This document shows positions 6,613 through 11,588 of a stretch of DNA of 11,588 nucleotides, one piece after another. Position 1 is the stretch's first letter, and each line of letters opens with the position of its first letter. Both the position numbers and the translations under genes were made by a program. The notes beneath the pieces were generated by a model. It did no database searches. It was not told where the DNA came from and saw nothing but the letters and a program-made list of their open reading frames with translations. The stretch covers positions 1-11,588 of the forward strand of contig DOSQ01000065.1 of NCBI GenBank assembly GCA_003512125.1. Reading direction: 5' to 3'. This DNA comes from Acidaminococcaceae bacterium. GTDB lineage: Bacteria > Bacillota > Negativicutes > Acidaminococcales > Acidaminococcaceae.

Positions 6613-7116
6613 ATGAAGAAAAAATACATAAAGCTGCTCGCCGTATTTTTTCTTGTTCTCGCTTCTTTGTTTGTGTTCAATGAATATTCTGCACAGACCG
6701 TGCTCCGGATCTATGATTACCAGACCAAAGAAATTTATGTTGAAGTACCAGCCAAAGAGGGCGACAAGCTTTTCTTTGGCTGGATTCATTCATGGGAGAA
6801 AATCCCCTGGCATGAATACTACCACATTGACGCCAATCATGATCTGATTCTGGACACAATCGCCTTCCCCGCCTTTGGGGCCGGCATTCCCGAGAACAAG
6901 GGAACCAAAGTCTGGATCAAAGACGGCATGATCTATATGGGCAATATCAACCAGGTTTTCCATGAGTTTACCTGGATCAATTCACATTTTGCCACCCGCG
7001 ACATTAAGCTTAACGACCGGCTCATCGCCCAGGGGGCAACCCTTCCCGAGCATACGCGGGTCAATCTGGCAATCGTGAAAAGGAGGTATTTTGATGGAAG
7101 AGAAAAACATCAATAA
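6613..7116 (+). CDS. DUF1850 protein of the TRAP operon
   Basis: A 167-residue protein with one N-terminal hydrophobic segment (~6-24), probably a signal or anchor that exports the remainder. The body carries hallmarks of DUF1850: LFFGWIHSWEKIPWHEYYHI (53-72) and AFPAFGAGIPEN (84-95), followed by alternating beta-strand and turn segments. DUF1850 genes recur beside TAXI-type TRAP transporters; their function is unknown, and a periplasmic accessory role in transport is an inference. The ATG lies 8 nt after the binding-protein stop and has no clear Shine-Dalgarno, so translation may depend on coupling to the upstream gene. The 3' end overlaps the permease gene by 23 nt, and the permease ribosome binding site lies inside this coding sequence, which also suggests coupling. 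Confidence 0.9.
   Translation: MKKKYIKLLAVFFLVLASLFVFNEYSAQTVLRIYDYQTKEIYVEVPAKEGDKLFFGWIHSWEKIPWHEYYHIDANHDLILDTIAFPAFGAGIPENKGTKVWIKDGMIYMGNINQVFHEFTWINSHFATRDIKLNDRLIAQGATLPEHTRVNLAIVKRRYFDGREKHQ
7081..7086 (+). promoter_or_regulatory. Ribosome binding site deciding the TRAP permease start
   Basis: AGGAGG lies 7 nt before ATG 7094 but only 4 nt before the in-frame TTG at 7091. The ATG is the better start. The site is embedded in the end of the DUF1850 gene. Confidence 0.8.
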
Positions 7117-9100
7117 TACTAACGAAACGACTACAAATGAACATGAATTTTTAGACAAAAAGACCCAGCAGGAACTGGAAGCCAAGTCACAGGAGATTGT
7201 AAAGAAACTGGACAAGGAATCCGCCACCCGCAAATTTACCGGCAAGATGGCGAAATTCTTTTACATCCTCTGCCTGCTGGTTTCCGGTTACCATCTGTAC
7301 ACCGCATCTTTCGGACCTCCGGTAACGCTGGTACACCGTTCCCTTCACGTAGCGATGATTACCGCCATGGGCTTTTTGATGTACCCCTGCTTCAAAAGCA
7401 GCGACCACTCCAAGCCTTCTATAATTGACTGGATTCTGGCGTTACTTTGTTTCACTGTTCCCTTTTACATCTGGCACGATTATCTGGGCGTAGTGGAACG
7501 GGCCGGCAACCCGAACCAGACAGACTTGTTCATGGCCACGTTGCTGGTAGTGCTGGTTCTGGAATGTTCACGCCGGGTCACGGGCAATGCCCTGACAATC
7601 CTGTCCTTGGTCTTTATTGTATACGGACTCTTCGGCCGTGAATTTCCCGGCATGTTCATGCACCGGGGCTACGACTGGCCTTCTCTGTCCAATCATTTCT
7701 TCGCCAACACGGAAGGTATATACGGCACATCAGTCAGCGTCGCCGCCAGCTACATTTTCCTGTTCATCCTGTTCGGCACTGTCATGCACAAATGCGGTAT
7801 GGGCCAGTTCTTCAATGATATTGCGCTGGCCCTGGCAGGACACACGAAAGGCGGTCCTGCTAAGGTCGCGGTCATCGCCTCCGGCTTTCTGGGCTCCATC
7901 AACGGTTCCGCTGTAGCTAACGTGGTAACCACCGGTGCCTTCACCATCCCGCTGATGAAAAAAACCGGCTACTCCAAAGAGTTTGCCGGTGCGGTGGAAG
8001 CCTCGGCTTCCGTAGGTGGACAGTTGTTGCCGCCTATCATGGGCGCCGCAGCCTTCATCATGGCTGAAATGATCAGCGTGCCCTACTCCAACATCATCAC
8101 CTGGGCTGCCATCCCCGCACTGCTGTACTACCTGAGCATCATCATCCAGGTACACCTGCGCGCCTGTAAGGACGGCCTTACCGGCCTGCCCAAGGACAAA
8201 CTGCCCAAGACCGGTGACGTTATGGCGAAGCGCAGCCATCTGCTGATTCCCGTTTTCTTCCTGCTGTACATGTTGTTCTTTTCCGGTACGACCGTTATTT
8301 TCTCCGCGGTGCTGACCATCGTGGTTACAATTCTGGTTTCCTTTATCCGGAAAGAGACCCGCATGTCCCTGAAGGATTTGCTTGACGCCCTCGCTGACGG
8401 CGCCAAGCAGACGGTTTCTGTAGCCGTTGCCTGCGCCTGCGTGGGCATTATCATCGGCGTATGCTCCAAGACCGGGTTCGGGCTTACCATGGCCAACACC
8501 ATCATCTCCCTCGGTAAAACCAGCATCCTCTTTACCCTGATTTTCACCATGATCACCTGTATGATCCTTGGCATGGGCCTTCCCTCTATTCCGGCCTATA
8601 TTATTACAGCGACTATTGCAGCTCCGGCTTTGGCAAAACTGAACATCCCGGCAGGTGCTGCTCACATGTTCTCCTTCTACTACGCCATGTTCGCCAACCT
8701 GACCCCGCCGGTCGCTCTGGCTTCTTTCGCTGCCGCCGGTCTTTCCGGAGGCAATCCCATGATGACAGGTGTAGCTTCGGTCAAACTGGCCATTGCCGGG
8801 TTTATCGTCCCGTTCATGTTTGTGTATTCGCCACAGCTGATGTTGATTAATACCACCCTGGCAGAAGGCCTGCTGACGGCCGGTACCGCCTGCGTGGGCG
8901 TATTCCTGATCGGTACTGCAGTCGAAGGCTACATTTTCACCTTTATGCCAGCCTGGCTCCGGATCATTGCGGCTGCCGGTGCCCTGTTACTGATGAAGCC
9001 TGGCGTTGAGACCGACATCATCGGTATCGCCGTGCTGGCGTTGGTACTCTTCCTGCAGAAGAAACGTCAGAAGGCAGAACAGAAAAGTCAGAACAGTTAA
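7094..9100 (+). CDS. TRAP transporter fused permease (DctQ-DctM, 4TM/12TM)
   Basis: A 668-residue inner-membrane protein that combines the small (DctQ-like) and large (DctM-like) TRAP permease subunits, as is usual in TAXI systems. It would import the substrate delivered by the upstream lipoprotein, driven by a Na+ or H+ gradient. Residues 1-50 are a polar, charged cytoplasmic tail. Residues ~54-180 hold the DctQ-like helices. The DctM-like part follows, with IASGFLGSINGSAVANVVTT (261-280), the GAVEASASVGGQLLPPIMGA segment (299-318) and, in its second half, MILGMGLPSIPAYI and MFANLTPPVALASF. These glycine/serine/proline-rich stretches are typical of the substrate-translocating region. Additional C-terminal hydrophobic segments end in a basic, glutamine-rich tail. 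The ATG 7094 start is set by AGGAGG at 7081-7086. The gene is intact and is followed 18 nt later by a strong terminator, so it closes the operon. Confidence 0.96.
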   Translation: MEEKNINNTNETTTNEHEFLDKKTQQELEAKSQEIVKKLDKESATRKFTGKMAKFFYILCLLVSGYHLYTASFGPPVTLVHRSLHVAMITAMGFLMYPCFKSSDHSKPSIIDWILALLCFTVPFYIWHDYLGVVERAGNPNQTDLFMATLLVVLVLECSRRVTGNALTILSLVFIVYGLFGREFPGMFMHRGYDWPSLSNHFFANTEGIYGTSVSVAASYIFLFILFGTVMHKCGMGQFFNDIALALAGHTKGGPAKVAVIASGFLGSINGSAVANVVTTGAFTIPLMKKTGYSKEFAGAVEASASVGGQLLPPIMGAAAFIMAEMISVPYSNIITWAAIPALLYYLSIIIQVHLRACKDGLTGLPKDKLPKTGDVMAKRSHLLIPVFFLLYMLFFSGTTVIFSAVLTIVVTILVSFIRKETRMSLKDLLDALADGAKQTVSVAVACACVGIIIGVCSKTGFGLTMANTIISLGKTSILFTLIFTMITCMILGMGLPSIPAYIITATIAAPALAKLNIPAGAAHMFSFYYAMFANLTPPVALASFAAAGLSGGNPMMTGVASVKLAIAGFIVPFMFVYSPQLMLINTTLAEGLLTAGTACVGVFLIGTAVEGYIFTFMPAWLRIIAAAGALLLMKPGVETDIIGIAVLALVLFLQKKRQKAEQKSQNS

Positions 9101-9118
9101 GTACATCATTTTTTATCC

Positions 9119-9153
9119 AAAAGCAGAATGGTTTTTAATCATTCTGCTTTTTT
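9119..9153 (+). terminator. Intrinsic terminator of the TRAP operon
   Basis: A perfect 12-bp stem (9119-9130 with 9140-9151) encloses a 9-nt loop and runs into TTTTTTTC. It lies directly after the permease stop codon. Confidence 0.93.
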
Positions 9154-9212
9154 CTTTACAAGCTATTATAAATATTCTCCTCTGATCCGAAAGCTAATGA
9201 ATCCGGTTACCC

Positions 9213-9245
9213 CCATAAAAAAGAACAGCCTGGTAAGGCTGCTCT
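9213..9245 (-). terminator. Intrinsic terminator of trpS
   Basis: On the - strand, AGAgCAGCC and GGCTGtTCT pair with one mismatch around a 6-nt loop (stem 9245-9222) and are followed by CTTTTTTAT. It lies about 100 nt beyond the trpS stop and faces the terminator of the convergent TRAP operon. Confidence 0.85.
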
Positions 9246-9294
9246 CTTCCTTCAAGTACATAAGATTCAATTTTCGTTTTTCATCTTATCAGAC

Positions 9295-9327
9295 ACAGGA
9301 AACGCTGATTAATCTATGATTTCCTGT
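9295..9327. repeat. 8-bp inverted repeat just after trpS
   Basis: ACAGGAAA (9295-9302) and TTTCCTGT (9320-9327) are perfect inverted copies. The 17-nt spacer contains the 8-bp palindrome GATTAATC (9307-9314). It lies 17 nt beyond the trpS stop on the transcribed side and has no T-tract, so a role in 3'-end processing or stability is only possible. Confidence 0.4.
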
Positions 9328-9343
9328 TTGTTTCACACTGTTA

Positions 9344-10378
9344 TTAAAACGGGCTGGCCAGCAGGCCCACTTTTTTCTTCACCTTTGTCAGGGTCCGGTC
9401 CGAAATGCGCTGCGCTGTTTCTGCACCGGCCTTGTAGGTTTCTTCCAAATACGCCTTGTCTTTCATCAGGCGGGCAAAGTTTTCCCGTACCGGGCGCAGT
9501 TCTTCAGATACCGCTTCCCCAACTGCCAGTTTGAAATCACCGTAACCTTTTCCCGTGAATTCGTCTTCAATCTGTTCGTAGCTCCTGCCGGTCACAACAG
9601 AATAAATGGTCATCAGATTATTGATCCCGTCTTTCCCTTCTTTGAACATGACCTTGGCTTCGCTGTCAGTAACGGCACTGCGGAATTTGCGGATAATGGT
9701 ATCGTGGTCGTCCAGTATGGAAATGAATGCTTTCGGATTCGTGTCCGATTTGGACATTTTCTTAGACGGTTCCTGCAGGGACATAATCTTGGCCCCCTCC
9801 GGCGGCAGATAGGCTTCCGGAAGCTTAAAGGTATTACCGTACAGGTTATTAAAACGCTGGGCTACGTTACGGGTAAATTCAAGATGCTGCGTCTGATCAG
9901 CTCCCACAGGTACGTAGTCTGCCTGATACAACAGAATATCCGCAGCCATCAGCGACGGATACGTAAACAACCCGGCGTTAATGTTGTCTGCATGTTTTGC
10001 TGATTTATCCTTAAACTGGGTCATACGGGACAGTTCCCCGAACAGGGAATTGCATGCCAGGATCCAGCCCAATTCCGCATGATTATGGACATGGCTCTGA
10101 ATGAACAGCAGGCTCTTCTGCGGATCAATTCCGCAGGCCAGCAGCAGGGCAAACGCTTCAAGGCTCTGTTTACGCAGTTTTGCCGCTTCCTGCCGCACTG
10201 TTAAAGAATGCAGGTCCGCAATAAAATACGCACACTGATAATCTTCCTGCAGCTGCTGCCAATTGCGCACCGCGCCAATATAATTGCCCAGCGTAAACAC
10301 ACCCGTAGGCTGGATACCGCTGAGGATACTCTTTTTCTTTTCCGGTTTCTGTACTTCCTGCTTTATTTCTTCTGTCAA
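9344..10378 (-). CDS. trpS: Tryptophanyl-tRNA synthetase
   Basis: Cytoplasmic class I aminoacyl-tRNA synthetase that charges tRNA-Trp. The 344-residue product matches the usual bacterial length (about 330-350). The N-terminal signature is ILSGIQPTG (18-26) followed by TLGNYIGA (29-36), the TrpRS form of the HIGH motif. YFIADLHSLT (51-60), the LLYQADYVPVGADQTQH segment (149-165) and the KMSKS loop (207-211) follow; all are conserved in TrpRS. The helical C-terminal domain with EELRPVRENFARL binds the anticodon region. I chose the TTG start at 10378 because GGAG (10391-10388) lies 9 nt upstream. A longer open frame to 10504 would add 42 atypical residues and cover the promoter. The leader is only about 70 nt, too short for a T-box, so tRNA-sensing control of that type is unlikely. 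The gene is complete and unremarkable apart from its start codon. Confidence 0.96.
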   Translation of the reverse strand: MTEEIKQEVQKPEKKKSILSGIQPTGVFTLGNYIGAVRNWQQLQEDYQCAYFIADLHSLTVRQEAAKLRKQSLEAFALLLACGIDPQKSLLFIQSHVHNHAELGWILACNSLFGELSRMTQFKDKSAKHADNINAGLFTYPSLMAADILLYQADYVPVGADQTQHLEFTRNVAQRFNNLYGNTFKLPEAYLPPEGAKIMSLQEPSKKMSKSDTNPKAFISILDDHDTIIRKFRSAVTDSEAKVMFKEGKDGINNLMTIYSVVTGRSYEQIEDEFTGKGYGDFKLAVGEAVSEELRPVRENFARLMKDKAYLEETYKAGAETAQRISDRTLTKVKKKVGLLASPF

Positions 10379-10387
10379 GTTGTAACA

Positions 10388-10391
10388 CTCC
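10388..10391 (-). promoter_or_regulatory. Ribosome binding site deciding the trpS start
   Basis: GGAG on the - strand lies 9 nt before TTG 10378, which precedes a polar N-terminus typical of TrpRS. No better ATG or GTG lies between it and the conserved ILSGIQPTG motif. Confidence 0.65.
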
Positions 10392-10453
10392 AATCTGTAA
10401 ATTCTGAATATGCAAATGCCTGTATAACTACGAATGCGTTGTATAATAGATAT

Positions 10454-10483
10454 ATTATATAATAAATCCGGAGAAATTGACAA
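10454..10483 (-). promoter_or_regulatory. Promoter of trpS
   Basis: On the - strand, TTGTCA (10483-10478, five of six consensus bases) and a perfect TATAAT (10459-10454) are separated by 18 nt. Transcription would start near 10447. Because the promoter sits inside the longest open frame, it supports the shorter trpS product. Confidence 0.75.
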
Positions 10484-10489
10484 CAAACA

Positions 10490-10518
10490 TTGCAAAAAAA
10501 TCAATGAGATAGTATGAT
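10490..10518 (+). promoter_or_regulatory. Promoter of rarD
   Basis: TTGCAA (10490-10495) and TATGAT (10513-10518) are separated by 17 nt, with a predicted start near 10525. A perfect TTGACA at 10477-10482 also lies here but has only a weak -10 partner. It overlaps the trpS -35 box on the other strand. Confidence 0.6.
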
Positions 10519-10520
10519 TA

Positions 10521-10549
10521 GATAGAATTCTCTATCCGAAAGAAGGATA
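10521..10549 (+). promoter_or_regulatory. Two mutually exclusive small hairpins over the rarD ribosome binding site
   Basis: GATAGA (10521-10526) can pair with TCTATC (10531-10536). Alternatively TATCC (10533-10537) can pair with GGATA (10545-10549), which includes part of the AAGGA ribosome binding site (10543-10547). The helices share bases and exclude each other. They are short, so this is only a candidate for translational control. Confidence 0.25.
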
Positions 10550-10552
10550 TCC

Positions 10553-11443
10553 ATGCAGCAAAACAAACATTTCGGTTATCTGGCGGCCTTCGGCTGTTAC
10601 GCCCTCTGGGGTATCCTGCCCCTGTACTGGCACATGCTGGCAGAGGCGGAGGCCAACGAAATACTGGCCCACCGTGTTCTCTGGTCGGTGGTCTTTATGC
10701 TGATCGTACTGGTCGTAACCCGGCGGTTGGATCTGTTAAAAAAGGACTGCCGCGAACTGTGGCAGAACAAAAAGCGCGGCACCCTGCTGGTGGCTGCCGC
10801 TGTTATCATAAGCGTGAACTGGCTCACCTATATCTGGGCCGTCAATCACAATCATGTCATCGAGACCAGTATCGGGTACTATATCAACCCGCTGGTAAAC
10901 GTACTCTTCGGCGTGGCGATTTTCGGCGAGACTCTGTCGGCGCCTAAAAAACTCAGCATCGTCCTGGCCGCCACCGGTATTTTTCTGATGACCTGGCAGA
11001 TAGGCAAGCTGCCCTGGGTATCTGTAGCTTTGGCCCTCACTTTTGGCAGCTACGGCGCGTTAAAGAAGATGCTGAAGTTGAATCCCTTTACCAGTATTAC
11101 ATTGGAAACACTGTTGCTTTTTCCCTTTGCGTTTTATTATGTGGCAAACCTTACGGCTACCGGCACCGCCCATTTCGGCCCGGCAACGCCACTCCTCAGC
11201 TTGCTCCTCGCCGGCTGCGGGATTGCCACCGCAGTACCGCTGATTCTGTTTTCTTACGGTGCCAACCTTTTGCCCCTGAACGTGCTTGGCTTCTTCCAGT
11301 ACATCAGCCCTTCCATGACTCTCCTTCTGGGAATTTTCTTTTTCAACGAACCTTTTGGCACAACTCAGCTGTTCACCTTCGCGTTTATCTGGCTGGCCCT
11401 GATCGTGTTCACGATCTCGGAATGGAAGGCGAGCCGGTCGTAA
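10553..11443 (+). CDS. rarD: RarD-type EamA (DMT superfamily) transporter
   Basis: A 296-residue inner-membrane protein with about ten hydrophobic segments, the usual size and layout of RarD in the drug/metabolite transporter superfamily. Family-typical segments are GCYALWGILPLYWHML (14-29), EILAHRVLWS (36-45), the NWLTYIWAVNHNHVIETSIG stretch (94-113) with GYYINPLVNVLFG (113-125), and near the end FFQYISPSMTLLLGIFFFNE. RarD was originally linked to chloramphenicol sensitivity in Pseudomonas. The physiological substrate in most bacteria is not established, so this should not be read as a resistance gene. ATG 10553 follows AAGGA (10543-10547) by 5 nt. The gene is divergent from trpS and ends in its own terminator, so it is probably monocistronic. 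Confidence 0.92.
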   Translation: MQQNKHFGYLAAFGCYALWGILPLYWHMLAEAEANEILAHRVLWSVVFMLIVLVVTRRLDLLKKDCRELWQNKKRGTLLVAAAVIISVNWLTYIWAVNHNHVIETSIGYYINPLVNVLFGVAIFGETLSAPKKLSIVLAATGIFLMTWQIGKLPWVSVALALTFGSYGALKKMLKLNPFTSITLETLLLFPFAFYYVANLTATGTAHFGPATPLLSLLLAGCGIATAVPLILFSYGANLLPLNVLGFFQYISPSMTLLLGIFFFNEPFGTTQLFTFAFIWLALIVFTISEWKASRS

Positions 11444-11499
11444 GAACCCGGCTGCCTTCAGCATGTATTTTTCCTGTAATCCCCTTCTCATACAAAAAT

Positions 11500-11550
11500 G
11501 CCGATCAATGTGTTTACGTAATTTAGACACATTGACCGGCCTTATTTTTT
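11500..11550. terminator. Terminator after rarD, possibly bidirectional
   Basis: Arms at 11500-11513 and 11527-11540 pair over 14 positions with one A/C mismatch, around a 13-nt loop. The + strand continues with CTTATTTTTTAT. The - strand continues with ATTTTTG, so the element could also stop leftward transcripts from beyond the window. Confidence 0.88.
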
Positions 11551-11588
11551 ATATTCCCATCAGTTATGTTTTCCGACTTTCTTCTTTA

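Noticed and set aside
8128..8574. A 148-codon open frame on the - strand inside the permease gene
   Set aside because: It is another antisense shadow, rich in Met, Arg and Val, with no plausible start signal.
7730..8665. A 311-codon open frame on the - strand
   Set aside because: It lies wholly antisense to the intact TRAP permease. The translation is rich in Gly, Asp, His, Gln and Asn without a family signature, as expected of a mirror frame of a membrane protein gene.
9128..9319. A 63-codon open frame on the + strand between the TRAP operon and trpS
   Set aside because: It begins inside the TRAP terminator stem, runs through the trpS terminator and has no ribosome binding site.
10379..10447. 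A T-box leader for trpS
   Set aside because: The predicted leader of about 70 nt is too short, and I see neither the conserved T-box sequence nor a terminator/antiterminator pair ahead of the start.
10553..11443. rarD as an antibiotic resistance determinant
   Set aside because: The name comes from an early chloramphenicol phenotype. This is a common chromosomal transporter family with unsettled substrates, and nothing nearby suggests a resistance island.
11060..11530. A 156-codon open frame on the - strand over the end of rarD
   Set aside because: It is antisense to transmembrane segments of rarD and would have to start inside the terminator hairpin.
1..11588. Mobile element, prophage, CRISPR or defence system
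   Set aside because: No transposase, integrase, phage structural gene, repeat-spacer array, terminal repeats or tRNA-associated duplication could be found on either strand.

Overview
The window looks like a chromosomal segment from a diderm, Gram-negative-type Firmicute, most plausibly a Negativicute (Acidaminococcaceae-like). This is an inference. It rests on a secretin (which needs an outer membrane) combined with Firmicute-style signals: strong GGAGG ribosome binding sites, several TTG starts, extended -10 promoters and classical hairpin-plus-T-tract terminators. Base composition looks moderate, with AT-rich intergenic gaps. I see no rRNA, tRNA, CRISPR array, insertion sequence, integrase or attachment site; this reads as ordinary chromosomal backbone.

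Layout. (1) 1-1584, + strand: the 3' end of a PilP/GspC-like gene followed by a compact 428-residue secretin, the tail of a type IV pilus / type II secretion-like operon, closed by a bidirectional terminator at 1615-1659. (2) 1668-5215, - strand: a predicted exported protein of unknown function, a sodium:solute symporter and a CapA-type metallophosphatase-like protein. Symporter and capA-like gene are separated by 6 nt and are probably one transcript; the exported protein gene and the symporter each have their own promoter candidate. (3) 5216-5566: a 351-bp divergent intergenic region with promoters in both directions and an unusually structured leader for the rightward genes. (4) 5567-9100, + strand: a complete TAXI-type TRAP transporter operon (binding lipoprotein, DUF1850 protein, fused DctQ-DctM permease), closed by a strong terminator at 9119-9153. 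(5) 9344-10378, - strand: trpS, starting at TTG, with its own terminator at 9213-9245. (6) 10553-11443, + strand: a RarD-type EamA transporter, divergent from trpS, closed by a terminator at 11500-11550.

How the genes work together. The TRAP operon is the clearest functional unit: the lipoprotein captures a carboxylate-type substrate outside the inner membrane and the fused permease imports it with an ion gradient; DUF1850 proteins are recurrent partners in such operons, with unknown role. The symporter/CapA pair is another membrane-plus-surface unit with unknown substrate. The secretin and PilP-like protein would form the outer-membrane pore and its periplasmic connector.

I found no convincing undescribed multi-gene system. 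The most interesting unexplained signals are in non-coding DNA: the nested hairpin and repeated heptamer upstream of the TRAP operon, and a possible pair of competing small hairpins over the rarD ribosome binding site. All structure calls were made by eye, without folding or database searches.
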